From Rhodovulum sulfidophilum DSM 1374 (lineage in GTDB: Bacteria; Pseudomonadota; Alphaproteobacteria; Rhodobacterales; Rhodobacteraceae), in contig NZ_CP015418.1 of NCBI RefSeq assembly GCF_001633165.1, positions 1,034,501-1,098,500 on the forward strand: a DNA stretch of 64,000 nt, read 5' to 3'. A program made the position numbers and the translations under genes. Each line of letters starts with the position of its first letter. Positions within the stretch are counted from its first letter, which is position 1. Shown here piece by piece: positions 35,107 through 44,000 of this stretch. The notes below the pieces were generated by a model. That model made no database searches. It had not been told where the DNA came from and was given only the letters and a program-made list of their open reading frames with translations.

Positions 35107-37530
35107 TCAGGCCGGAAGCGCGGGCGGCAGCGTGACGCCGGCGCCCAGATGCCGCCGCAGGTGGCGGTCGAGCGCCGCGCCCTCGCAGCCCAGCGGCAGA
35201 AGATGGCCGTTGATCGCCGCCGCCGCCGCACCGGCCTGCGCTCCGATGTCGTAGACGAAGACCGGCAGCCCCGTCGCCAGCGTTTCATGCACGGCAAAGC
35301 AGAAGGTCTCGGGCCAGATCGACGGGATCAGCCAGCAGCGGATGCGGTAATGCTCGGCCAGATCGGCGATCTCTTCGCGGCGATAGGCGCCATGCACGCG
35401 GATGCGGTGATGGGCGAAGGCCGGGTCGATCCTGCCGATGACCACGATCCCGAGATCGGGTGCGGCATGCCGGGCCAGATCGTGCAGAATGCCCGCGCCC
35501 TTGTTGTGGCCGATCGAGCCCAGCACGCCGACGGTCAACGGACCCTCCGGCGGCGGGACGATCCGGCGCGGCAGATGCTCCGGGCGGTGCGGCTGCAGCT
35601 CGATCCGCCCGGCGAGATCGGGCCAGACCCGGGCAAGCTGGGCGCGGCTGTCCTCGGAGAAGGCGATCAGCTCGTCGGCGCGGTCCATCACCTTGCGCCA
35701 TCCGGCCCGCCAGGTGTCGATGGCGGCCGGGCGCTTGCCGGATGTGACGGCGAGCCGGGCATAGCAGGCCTGACAGGCCTCGCGGCCGGGCAGACCGCAG
35801 AACCGCCCCTTGCTGCCGATCAGCGTGTAGGAGGGGCAAAGCGGCAGGAAGTCGTGGAACAGCACCGACAGCCGGTCGTCGGGCGCGAGCCAGGACAGCG
35901 CGCTGTCGATCAGCCCCAGCGGATCCTCGGCGCCGACGAGGTTGGAATAGACCAGATGGCGGGCCTCGGCGCCTGCCAGCATCGCGGCCAGATCGGCTGG
36001 CGCGACCAGGCATCTCGTGACCCCCTCGCGGCAATAAAGCTCGACCTGAAGCCGGTCGGGGTCGGGGGCGTCGCGCACCACCAGTGCCGCGCCGTTTTGC
36101 GTCACGACCTCTTCAAGGCGGGTTTGCAGCCAGAACTCGGACCCGCCGCCCAGCCGGTGCGCCAGATAGATCCGGAGCGGCGCGCCCTGGCCGAGCATCC
36201 CGATCCCGACCGCGAGGCGCGGTCCGACCAGCGGGTCCTTGTCGCGGAATTGCTGCACCATCAGGTCGTAGCCCGGATAGCGGTTCGAGATCAGCCGGTT
36301 GTTGGTACGCACCCGTTCGGCCTTCTCGGCGCCGAACGAGCTGCCCGAGCGGTGCTCGACGAAGAGATACGCGGCGCAGACATGGCGCGCGCCCAGTGCC
36401 GCGGCCTTGCGGCACCAGTCGACCTCTTCGCCATAGCCGCGGCCGAAGGCGGTATCGAGATCGGGGAGAAGCTCGAGCCAGGGCCGGGCCATCGCCATGC
36501 AGAACCCGACGCCGACCGGCGCGTCGCAGAGCGCGGATCGCCAGTTCAGCCGGGCCGCGGCACGGTCTGCGGCCTCGGCTTCGCCCGGGCCAAGCGGCCG
36601 CGCCCGGCACTCGACCGGAACATCGAAGATCTCGGCATCGTTCGACAAGGGCGTCACCGAGGCGATCGCTGGGTCGTCGAGGATCGGCGCCATCAGGCGG
36701 GTCAGCCAGCCCGGCGGCACCAGCGCGTCGCTGTTGAGCAGGACGACATGGCCGCGCGCTTCGGCGAGGCCGCGATTGACGGTGCCGATGAAGCCCAGAT
36801 TCTGCGGATTGACCAGCAGCCGGGCCTGCGGATGGCGGCGGAGGACGTCTTCCAGCAGCGGCCGCACCTGCGGGTCGGGAGAGGCGTCGTCGATCAGGAT
36901 CAGCCGATGCGGCTCGGGCGTGTTGGCGGCGATCCGTTCAAGGCAGAGCGCCAGCACATCGGCCGCGTCATAGACCGGCAGAATGATGTCGACGGGCTCG
37001 GTCAGCGGCGGCATGGGGCCGGCGCCGAACAGGCCGGTCGCGGCGTCGGGCGGGTGGTCGGCTGCGGCGAGCTGCGGCAGCAGCGCGCGTTCCAGCCGGT
37101 CGCCGGCGGCACTGTCGCCCTTGAGGAAATAGCCGATGAGATCGGCACCGTGCCGAAACGGGAACAGGGTGAGGCTGAAGCCGGTGCGCAGGCTGCCGAG
37201 AACGTAGTCATGTGCCCGGTAAAGTGGCACACGGATTTCCCGGCCAGTTGGGATATCGTGCCAGAGCAGGAAACGCATGCCCGGAAGATCGTGCCTGATC
37301 CTGCCTTCCTCGTCGGGGGCCAGCAGCACCGTTGCGGCCTCGGAGCCGATCCGTGCGGCGCGCGCAGCCGTTGCCGCGATCCGGATGACGCCGTCCGCTG
37401 CCCGTATGTCGAGCTGTCCCGGGCGAACATGGTCAAACCGCAGCGCGAAGCCCGTCCGGCGTCCGCACATCCGCATCCAGAAAAATGTCCTGAGTACCCG
37501 CCGCATCGCCGCGAGCCGTGAGGTCGCCAT
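35107..37530 (-). CDS. Large two-domain glycosyltransferase (GT2 + GT4-like)
   Basis: 807 residues. Around residue 175 a GT2 domain begins (DIILPVYDAADVLALCLERI, with NPQNLGFIGTVNRGL and VLLNSDA as the nucleotide-sugar/DXD region, then CMAMARPW). The C-terminal third is GT4-like, with SYTLIGSKGRFCGLPGREACQACYARL, LTVGVLGSIGHNKGAGILHDLA and IPSIWPETFCFAVHETLATGLPVFVYD. Such chained enzymes can add two sugars or polymerise. I chose MATSRLAAMRR at 37530; the ribosome-binding site is weak and an ATG eight codons later is possible. Confidence 0.85.
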   Translation of the reverse strand: MATSRLAAMRRVLRTFFWMRMCGRRTGFALRFDHVRPGQLDIRAADGVIRIAATAARAARIGSEAATVLLAPDEEGRIRHDLPGMRFLLWHDIPTGREIRVPLYRAHDYVLGSLRTGFSLTLFPFRHGADLIGYFLKGDSAAGDRLERALLPQLAAADHPPDAATGLFGAGPMPPLTEPVDIILPVYDAADVLALCLERIAANTPEPHRLILIDDASPDPQVRPLLEDVLRRHPQARLLVNPQNLGFIGTVNRGLAEARGHVVLLNSDALVPPGWLTRLMAPILDDPAIASVTPLSNDAEIFDVPVECRARPLGPGEAEAADRAAARLNWRSALCDAPVGVGFCMAMARPWLELLPDLDTAFGRGYGEEVDWCRKAAALGARHVCAAYLFVEHRSGSSFGAEKAERVRTNNRLISNRYPGYDLMVQQFRDKDPLVGPRLAVGIGMLGQGAPLRIYLAHRLGGGSEFWLQTRLEEVVTQNGAALVVRDAPDPDRLQVELYCREGVTRCLVAPADLAAMLAGAEARHLVYSNLVGAEDPLGLIDSALSWLAPDDRLSVLFHDFLPLCPSYTLIGSKGRFCGLPGREACQACYARLAVTSGKRPAAIDTWRAGWRKVMDRADELIAFSEDSRAQLARVWPDLAGRIELQPHRPEHLPRRIVPPPEGPLTVGVLGSIGHNKGAGILHDLARHAAPDLGIVVIGRIDPAFAHHRIRVHGAYRREEIADLAEHYRIRCWLIPSIWPETFCFAVHETLATGLPVFVYDIGAQAGAAAAAINGHLLPLGCEGAALDRHLRRHLGAGVTLPPALPA

Positions 37531-37857
37531 GGCAGCCCGTCTTCGTTCAGCAGTCGTCCTGCGGTAGCCGATGACAGGCCCGGGTGCAACTCCCGGGATT
37601 TTGCAGGCGCACCTCCCGGGATTTTTCCGATGCGCCGCTGGCAATTATCCGCACAGGGTAAGTGGTTTTCGCGTTTTGGTTGAAACGGGGCGAGAAAACG
37701 TGTAGGAATATTAAAGAATGGGAAAGTTAAGTTACGGGCATTTGTTCCGGGTTTTCCTGTATGTGTCGCCCTCGCGCGCGATTTCAGTTCCATGTTTTTC
37801 GAGTAAGCCTTTGACCGAGGGGCGAATTATACGGCGATAGCCCGCAAGGGATCGACC
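37531..37857. promoter_or_regulatory. A/T-richer divergent control region of the glycan locus
   Basis: 327-bp gap between divergent glycosyltransferase genes, clearly richer in A/T in its right half than its surroundings. It should hold the promoters of the leftward set ending at 31,077 and of the long rightward operon starting at 37,858. A TTGACC at 37811 and TATACG at 37828 are too close together for one sigma-70 promoter. Two direct repeats lie in it (next entry). Confidence 0.5.
37590..37625. repeat. Two direct copies of CTCCCGGGATTTT
   Basis: Identical 13-mers at 37590-37602 and 37613-37625, start-to-start 23 bp (about two helical turns), each with a CCCGGG palindromic core. They lie 60-95 bp upstream of the leftward GT start. 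Spacing and identity suggest a paired binding site for a regulator. Confidence 0.55.
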
Positions 37858-40137
37858 ATGGTTTCATTATTCGGCCGTTTCGCTGCATCTCCTCACAATT
37901 CCAAGATCATGCGCGCGATCGCGTCCGAATTCGATGCCGACTGGTATCTTTCCCATTATTCGGATGTGGCGGATGCCGGTGTCGACCCGCTTGCGCATTA
38001 TGTGCGCTACGGTGCCCGCGAGGGGCGCAATCCGCGGCCAGATTTCGACGGGACAAGCTATCTGATAATCAATCCCGATGTGCGCGATGCCGGGATGAAC
38101 CCCTTTTACCACTGGGTTCTTTACGGACGCGCCGAGGGCCGTGTCATCTCGCATGACCAGGGGATCGCGGGCGGTTCTTCCGGCGAGATGCCGGTGCTGG
38201 AATTCTCGGGTCTGCTTACGCCGCTCGACTGTCTCGCATCGTCGCAGCTGCGGCGGCTCAATCTCTCGGCCCTGCCGGACAAGCTGATGGGGCGCGGCTT
38301 TCCCTACGGGATGGCGCCCGGCCCGGTGAGCTTTCCGCTCGTGCTGTTTCGCGACGGTCCGGGCGAGGTGCCGGCCGATCGCATCCAGCAGGCGCTGGCC
38401 CTGACCACCGGCGCGGTCCATGTGCTGAGCCGGAATGCCGGGCGGCGGCGCGGCAAGGGGCGCGACCGGCTGCGCCACTGGAGCCTCACCGGCGACGCTG
38501 CGCTGGCCGATTTGAAAGCCGTGCTGAAGGGGCTCGATTCCGAATTCGTGGGGCTTTGGGACGCCGCATTCTCGCCCGCGATTTCGGCCTGGCATTTTCT
38601 CGAGGCGGCCTTGCAGCAGGATCCCGTGCTTGCCCATGTCGGGGCCTCGCTGGTGCGGCGCGACGGTCGGCTCTGGCGTTCCGGGTTCCGGGAGCGGGCG
38701 GGTGAGGCCGGTCTTGCGGCGCTGGGGCGCGACGCCCATTTCCTCGATCCCTACCAGTTCCGGCTGAGGCCCTCGGCCATGCTCGATCCGTGCTTCGGCC
38801 TGGCCCGGGTCGCGGCGCTGCGCGATGCCGCGGCCCATGTCGGGCGTCGCGACGGGCCGCGCATGACCGAGGCCATCCTTCGGCTCGCGGCCCCGCTGGC
38901 ACGGCTCGGTCAGCCGGTCTTCGCTGCGCAGGGCTGCGCCCTGGCCCTGTCCGAAGACGAACCCTACCAGCCGCTGAAGTCGGCGAAAGCCGATGACGGC
39001 GTGTTGCCGAACGATCCCGGGCCGGTCGAAGCCGTGGTGTTCGTCGACAGCGTGCCGCCGATGCCCGATCAGGATGCCGGTTCGGTGACCGCGTCGAATT
39101 TTATCGACATCTTCCTCGAACGCGGCGCCGAGGTGGTGTTCTACAGCACCGCCCAGCGGAACTGGAACAACCCCTACGCGCTGGCGCTGGCGGCGCGCGG
39201 CGTGGTCTGCCTGACCGATCCGGTGGTGCGCAACTATACCCAGGCCTGCGAACATATCGCCGCCGCGGGATATGACCGGCTCTCCTTCCTGCTGACCCGG
39301 ATCTATGCCGGCGGCGAACTGGTCGAGCAGACCCGCGCCCGGTTTCCGCAGGCGCGGCTGATCTTCAACACCGTCGATCTGCATGGCCTGCGCGAGCTGC
39401 GCGAGGCCCGGATCGCCGGAAGCCCCGCGCGCGAGTTCTCGGCCCAGGCCACCTTCGCCCGCGAACGCGACATCATTCAGCGTTGCGATGCGACGATCCT
39501 GTTGTCCGAGGCCGAGATGACCGAGCTTTCGCCGACGCTCGGCCATGCCAATCTGCACCTGATCCCGATGGTCAACGAGTTCAGCCCGCCCAAGGCCAGA
39601 TACAGCCAGCGCCGGGGGCTGATGTTCATCGGCGGTTTCGCGCATTATCCCAATGTCGACGCGGTCGAGTACATTCTCGATGAGCTCTGGGCGCCGATCC
39701 GGGCTCGCGATCCCGACATGGTGCTGCAGATCGTCGGACCGCATTTCCCCGATCGGTTGCGTGACCGCTTGCCCGAAGGGGTCGAGGCGCTGGGCTTCGT
39801 GCCCGATCTGGGCGCGGCCCTCGAAAAGGTGCGGCTGACCCTGGCGCCGCTGCGCTACGGGGCGGGCATCAAGGGCAAGATCGGCACCAGCCTCGCCCAT
39901 GGCGTGCCCTGCGTCGCCACCTCGCTGGCGGCCGAGGGCATGGGATTGCAGGCCGGTCGCGACATCCTCGTCGCCGACACCCCCGAGGCCTTTGCCGAGG
40001 CCGTGATCCGCCTTCACGGAGATGAGATGCGCTGGACCCGAATGAGCCGCGCCGGATACGATTTCTGCGAGGCCCGCTATTCGCGCCGCGCGGTCGCGGC
40101 GAAACTGAACGCGCTGCTCGACGGGGTCCCGGCATGA
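37858..40137 (+). CDS. Glycosyltransferase family 4-like protein with N-terminal tandem repeats
   Basis: 759 residues. The N-terminus carries two copies of a ~35-residue motif (FDADWYLSHYSDVADAGVD with YGAREGRNP, and SYLIINPDVRDAGMNPF with YGRAEGR) often found fused to surface-glycan glycosyltransferases. The C-terminal GT4 domain includes RLIFNTVDLHGLRELREARI, RRGLMFIGGFAHYPNVDAVEYIL, LTLAPLRYGAGIKGKIGTSLAHGVPCVATSLAAEGMGL. First gene of the rightward operon that runs to 53,643; stop overlaps the next start (ATGA). Confidence 0.87.
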   Translation: MVSLFGRFAASPHNSKIMRAIASEFDADWYLSHYSDVADAGVDPLAHYVRYGAREGRNPRPDFDGTSYLIINPDVRDAGMNPFYHWVLYGRAEGRVISHDQGIAGGSSGEMPVLEFSGLLTPLDCLASSQLRRLNLSALPDKLMGRGFPYGMAPGPVSFPLVLFRDGPGEVPADRIQQALALTTGAVHVLSRNAGRRRGKGRDRLRHWSLTGDAALADLKAVLKGLDSEFVGLWDAAFSPAISAWHFLEAALQQDPVLAHVGASLVRRDGRLWRSGFRERAGEAGLAALGRDAHFLDPYQFRLRPSAMLDPCFGLARVAALRDAAAHVGRRDGPRMTEAILRLAAPLARLGQPVFAAQGCALALSEDEPYQPLKSAKADDGVLPNDPGPVEAVVFVDSVPPMPDQDAGSVTASNFIDIFLERGAEVVFYSTAQRNWNNPYALALAARGVVCLTDPVVRNYTQACEHIAAAGYDRLSFLLTRIYAGGELVEQTRARFPQARLIFNTVDLHGLRELREARIAGSPAREFSAQATFARERDIIQRCDATILLSEAEMTELSPTLGHANLHLIPMVNEFSPPKARYSQRRGLMFIGGFAHYPNVDAVEYILDELWAPIRARDPDMVLQIVGPHFPDRLRDRLPEGVEALGFVPDLGAALEKVRLTLAPLRYGAGIKGKIGTSLAHGVPCVATSLAAEGMGLQAGRDILVADTPEAFAEAVIRLHGDEMRWTRMSRAGYDFCEARYSRRAVAAKLNALLDGVPA

Positions 40138-42056
40138 ATGACGGGACCATGATCGCTCCGTATCTTCGCGTCGTCCCGGAAAACCGGTCCGCGCTGCGCT
40201 TCTTCACGATCTGCGCCCGCAACTTCCTGCCGGGGGCGCAAATCCTCTGCGACAGCGTGCGTCGCGCCCATCCCGGCGCGGATTTCACCGTCTATCTCTG
40301 CGATCGTGACATGGGCTACGATGCCGAGGCGCTGGGGATGGATATCGAGCCGCTGGAGGCGCTGGGCATTCCCGCGCTCGAGCGGATGATCCGGACCTAC
40401 AACATCACCGAGCTCTGTACCGCGATCAAACCCTACTGCTTCCTCAGGGAATTCGCCCGGGGCCCGGAGACGGGGGCGGGGACGGAGGCGGGGGCGGCGG
40501 AGCAGTCCCCCCATGTGGTCTATCTCGACCCCGATATCGAGCTTTTCAGCCCGCTGGTCGAGGTTGCCGAGGCGCTCGATGCGGGCGCGTCCGCGGTGCT
40601 GACGCCGCATGTCCTGAAACCGGCCGAACGCGCCGAGTTCGCGGATGATCATTTCCTGCGCTACGGGATCTACAATCTCGGCTTCATCGCGCTTCGTGCG
40701 ACCGAGGCGGTGGCCGATGTGGTCCGCTGGTGGGCGCGGCGGATGGTCGACCAGTGCATCATCGATCTGCCGCAGGGCATCTTCGTCGACCAGAAATGGA
40801 TGGATCTGCTGCCGGCCTTTCTCGACGGTGTCCATGTGCTGCGCCATCCGGGCTACAATGTCGCCTACTGGAACCTGCACGAACGCCGCATCCACGGCCC
40901 CGACACCGCCCTGCAATGCAACGGCCAGCCGCTCCGCTTCGTGCATTACAGCGGCATCATCCTCGAGGATGTCGAGCAGTTGTCGCGCCATAGCGGCATG
41001 TTCTACGTCTCGAACTCGTTCGGCTACGGGCCGCTGGTCCGGCGCTACCGCGCAAGGCTGACCGCGCCCGAGAACCGGCGGCTCAGGCAGTTGCCCTATG
41101 CCTTCTTCTGGAACGGCGCGGGGGACAGCAACGCGCATACGCCCGGCGGTGGCGGGGCGCCCGCCTGGAGACGGCCCGACTCCTTCCTGTTCGCGCGGCA
41201 GGCCTTCAGCCTGGAGCAGTATCTCGGCTACCTGAGCGCCGAGGCCCGCGAGATCGAGAGCCAACGCGCGACCGAGGCGGCTCTGACGCCGAAGGGCCGC
41301 CGCGAGGCGTTCGAGTTCACCTGCTATTGCGCCGTCTGCGGCGGTCGCCATCCGATGGTGACCAGCTTCATGTACAGCTGTGCGACCGATGGCGAGGGCA
41401 ACCCGATCCCGAACTGGCGCGAGCATATCGCCTGCCGGTCCTGCGGCCTGCCGAACCGGGTGCGCGCCTCGGTTCACCTGTTCCTGCAGGAATTCGACCC
41501 GGCGCCGGACAGCCGGATCTACATCACCGAACAGAAGACCGCGCTTTACACTCTGCTGTCCGGCCGGTTCTCGCGGCTGACCGGCAGCGAGTATTTCGGC
41601 AACCGCGTGCCGAAGGGCGCCATGTTCGACGGCGTCAGGAACGAGAATTTCGAGGCGCTGAGCTTCCAGTCCGAAAGCTTCGACTACCTGCTCAGCTTCG
41701 ACGTGCTCGAACATGTGCCGCATCCCGAGCGCGCCTTTGCCGAGGCGTTCCGGGTGCTCGAACCGGGCGGCAGCCTGATCTTCAGCGTGCCTGCCCATCT
41801 TGACCGCTATCCCAGCACGATCCGCGCCGAGCTCGCGCCCGACGGCCAGATCGTCCATCACCTGCCGGCCGAGATCCACGGCAATCCGGTCGATGAGAAG
41901 GGCGGCGCGCTGTGCTTCCGGTATTTCGGCTGGGACGTGATGGACATGCTGCGCGAGGCCGGGTTCCGGCGGCCCTTCCTCTACCATTACTGGTCGCGCG
42001 AATTCGGCTATTTCGGCCCCGGTCAGGCCCTTTTCGTGGCCGAGAAGCCCAGATGA
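40134..42056 (+). CDS. Glycosyltransferase fused to a SAM methyltransferase
   Basis: 640 residues in two parts. Residues 1 to about 350 are a GT-A-type transferase: SALRFFTICARNFLPGAQILCDSV, YLCDRDMG, and HVVYLDPDIELFSPL with the metal-binding DPD. Residues from about 395 have a Cys-rich segment (CYCAVCGGRHP, CRSCGLPNRVR) and then a class I methyltransferase (SFDYLLSFDVLEHVPHPERAFAEAFRVLEPGGSLIFSVP). The Cys pairs between the domains may bind zinc. The two activities probably add a sugar and O-methylate it. Confidence 0.83.
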   Translation: MNDGTMIAPYLRVVPENRSALRFFTICARNFLPGAQILCDSVRRAHPGADFTVYLCDRDMGYDAEALGMDIEPLEALGIPALERMIRTYNITELCTAIKPYCFLREFARGPETGAGTEAGAAEQSPHVVYLDPDIELFSPLVEVAEALDAGASAVLTPHVLKPAERAEFADDHFLRYGIYNLGFIALRATEAVADVVRWWARRMVDQCIIDLPQGIFVDQKWMDLLPAFLDGVHVLRHPGYNVAYWNLHERRIHGPDTALQCNGQPLRFVHYSGIILEDVEQLSRHSGMFYVSNSFGYGPLVRRYRARLTAPENRRLRQLPYAFFWNGAGDSNAHTPGGGGAPAWRRPDSFLFARQAFSLEQYLGYLSAEAREIESQRATEAALTPKGRREAFEFTCYCAVCGGRHPMVTSFMYSCATDGEGNPIPNWREHIACRSCGLPNRVRASVHLFLQEFDPAPDSRIYITEQKTALYTLLSGRFSRLTGSEYFGNRVPKGAMFDGVRNENFEALSFQSESFDYLLSFDVLEHVPHPERAFAEAFRVLEPGGSLIFSVPAHLDRYPSTIRAELAPDGQIVHHLPAEIHGNPVDEKGGALCFRYFGWDVMDMLREAGFRRPFLYHYWSREFGYFGPGQALFVAEKPR

Positions 42057-42964
42057 GCGCGGGCGGCGGCAAACGGCTCTGCGGCGTGACCGGTCCCGGC
42101 GGCTTCGTCGGCGGCCATCTCATGCCGGTCCTGTCGGCGCGGGGCTGGCAGATCCTGCCGATGGGACGTGCCGCCGCCGATTTCTCGGATCCCGAGGCGC
42201 TGGCCGCCTGTCTCGCCCGCCATGGCGTCACCGACATCGTGCATCTGGCCGCGGAATCGAACCCCGCGGGCGGCGATGCCCGCGCCTTCTACGAGACCAA
42301 TGCCTTCCTGACCGAGCGGCTGTTGCAGGCGGCCGCGACGGCCGGGCTGCCGGGCCGGTTCCTGCTGGTCAGCGCCACCAGCGTCTATGGCGATAGCGGG
42401 CCCGCGCCCCAGCGCGAGGACGACCCGAAGCAGCCGCCAAATCATTACGGTGCCTCCAAGCTTTTGGCCGAGGTCTTCGCGGGCTGGTATCGCGACCGGC
42501 TCGACGTCACGATCGCGCGGCCCTCGAACTGCATGGGGGCGGGGCAGAACCCGCGCTATCTGGTGCCGAAACTGGTCCGGGCCTTCGCCGAACGCGCTCC
42601 CGAGATCGCGATGGGCGATACCGCCATCACCCGCGATTTCGTCGATATCCGCGATGCCGCCGACATTCTCGCCCGCGCGCTCGACGCCCCGGCGCGCAGC
42701 CTCGATGCGATCAATGTCTCCAGCGGCCGCGCCACGGCCATTGCCGAGATCCTCGAGACCCTGACCCGGATCACCGGCCACGCCCCCGAGATCCGTCGCG
42801 ACGACCGCTTCATCCGCAAGGGCGACATGCGCTTCCAGGCCTGCGACAGCGCGCGGGCCCGAAGCCTCGGCCATGTGCCGCGCCATGATCTGGAAGACAC
42901 CCTGAGCTGGATGCTCGCCGCCGCCCCTGCCGTTCCGGAACCAGTCGAGATGAGGTTGCCCTGA
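42053..42964 (+). CDS. NAD-dependent epimerase/reductase (GDP-4-keto-6-deoxy-sugar reductase-like)
   Basis: 303-residue extended SDR. Cofactor motif GVTGPGGFVGGHL near the N-terminus, HLAAESNP, catalytic Ser in SATSVYGDSG and YxxxK in NHYGASKLLAEV. Placement before a Gmd-like dehydratase gene suggests the pair makes a GDP-6-deoxy-hexose or GDP-6-deoxy-heptose (Rmd or DmhB/DdahC role). The start is the ATG overlapping the previous stop; a longer in-frame opening upstream is read-through. Confidence 0.83.
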   Translation: MSAGGGKRLCGVTGPGGFVGGHLMPVLSARGWQILPMGRAAADFSDPEALAACLARHGVTDIVHLAAESNPAGGDARAFYETNAFLTERLLQAAATAGLPGRFLLVSATSVYGDSGPAPQREDDPKQPPNHYGASKLLAEVFAGWYRDRLDVTIARPSNCMGAGQNPRYLVPKLVRAFAERAPEIAMGDTAITRDFVDIRDAADILARALDAPARSLDAINVSSGRATAIAEILETLTRITGHAPEIRRDDRFIRKGDMRFQACDSARARSLGHVPRHDLEDTLSWMLAAAPAVPEPVEMRLP

Positions 42965-43978
42965 ATGCCCAAGCGCGCGCTGATAACCGGGATCACCGGG
43001 ATGGTCGGCTCTCACCTGACCGATTTCCTGCTGGCCGAGACCGACTGGGACATCATCGGCATGGCCCGCTGGCGCAGCCCGATGGACAATATCGCCCACC
43101 TGACCGACCGCATCAATCAGCGCGACCGGCTGCGGCTGGTCCATGGCGACCTGCGCGATTCCCTGTCGTTGCTGCACGCGGTCGAGGAGGCGCGGCCCGA
43201 TTACGTCTTCCACCTGGCCGCGCAATCCTATCCCAGGACCTCCTTCGAGGCGCCGCTCGAGACCTATGACACCAATGTCGAGGGCACCTCGCGCCTGCTC
43301 GAGGCGATCAAGCGGACGGTGCCCGGGGCCGTCATCCATGTCTGCGCCTCTTCCGAGGTCTTCGGCCGGGTCCCGCGCGAGAAGCTGCCCATCGACGAGG
43401 AATGCACCTTCCACCCGGCCTCGCCCTACGCGATCTCGAAGGTGGGCACCGATCTCATCGGCCGCTTTTATGGCGAAGCCTATGGCATGACCGTGATGAC
43501 CACGCGGATGTTCACCCATACCGGCCCGCGCCGGGGCGATGTCTTCGCGGAATCCTCCTTTGCCAAGCAGATCGCGCTGATCGAGGCCAATGCCATCCCG
43601 CCGGTGATCAGGGTCGGCAATCTCGACAGTCTGCGCACCTTCGCCGATGTCCGCGACGCGGTGCGGGCCTATTACCTGCTGGTGACGGTGAAACCCCAGC
43701 CCGCCGCCTATTACAATATCGGCGGCGCGCATAGCTGCACCATCCGCGAGATGCTGGATCACCTGATCGGGCTCTCTTCGGCGCGCGACAGCATCCGGGT
43801 CGAGACCGATCCCGAGCGCCTGCGTCCGATCGATGCCGACCTGCAGGTGCCCGACACCGCCAAGTTCCGCGCCCATACCGGCTGGGCGCCGGAAATTCCG
43901 TTCGAGACCACGATGCTGGACCTGCTCGACTACTGGCGCGGCCGCGTTGCCGAGGGCGCGGTCCGGCTGGTGCGGTAG
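42965..43978 (+). CDS. GDP-sugar 4,6-dehydratase (Gmd/DmhA-like)
   Basis: 337 residues. ALITGITGMVGSHLTDFLL cofactor loop, RLVHGDLRDSLSLLHAVEEARPDYVFHLAAQSYPRTSFEAPLETYDTNVEGTSRLLEAI and SPYAISKVGTDLIGRFY are those of GDP-mannose 4,6-dehydratases. The nearby heptokinase and nucleotidyltransferase genes raise the alternative that the substrate is GDP-D-glycero-D-manno-heptose, as for Yersinia DmhA and Campylobacter DdahA. Start directly follows the reductase stop. Confidence 0.87.
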   Translation: MPKRALITGITGMVGSHLTDFLLAETDWDIIGMARWRSPMDNIAHLTDRINQRDRLRLVHGDLRDSLSLLHAVEEARPDYVFHLAAQSYPRTSFEAPLETYDTNVEGTSRLLEAIKRTVPGAVIHVCASSEVFGRVPREKLPIDEECTFHPASPYAISKVGTDLIGRFYGEAYGMTVMTTRMFTHTGPRRGDVFAESSFAKQIALIEANAIPPVIRVGNLDSLRTFADVRDAVRAYYLLVTVKPQPAAYYNIGGAHSCTIREMLDHLIGLSSARDSIRVETDPERLRPIDADLQVPDTAKFRAHTGWAPEIPFETTMLDLLDYWRGRVAEGAVRLVR

Positions 43979-44000
43979 GAAGCAACAGGAGCGCAACGAG

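Noticed and set aside
37811..37833. TTGACC and TATACG before the GT4 gene
   Set aside because: Only 11 bp apart, too short for a functional -35/-10 pair.
40481..40503. GGGGCGGGGACGGAGG-like G-rich run as a possible G-quadruplex or repeat
   Set aside because: It encodes a Gly/Ala/Glu linker inside the glycosyltransferase and its triplet pattern follows codon structure.
43833..44000. Upstream extension of the sulfotransferase at 44001
   Set aside because: The extra codons overlap the dehydratase gene out of frame; AGGAG before 44001 marks the real start.
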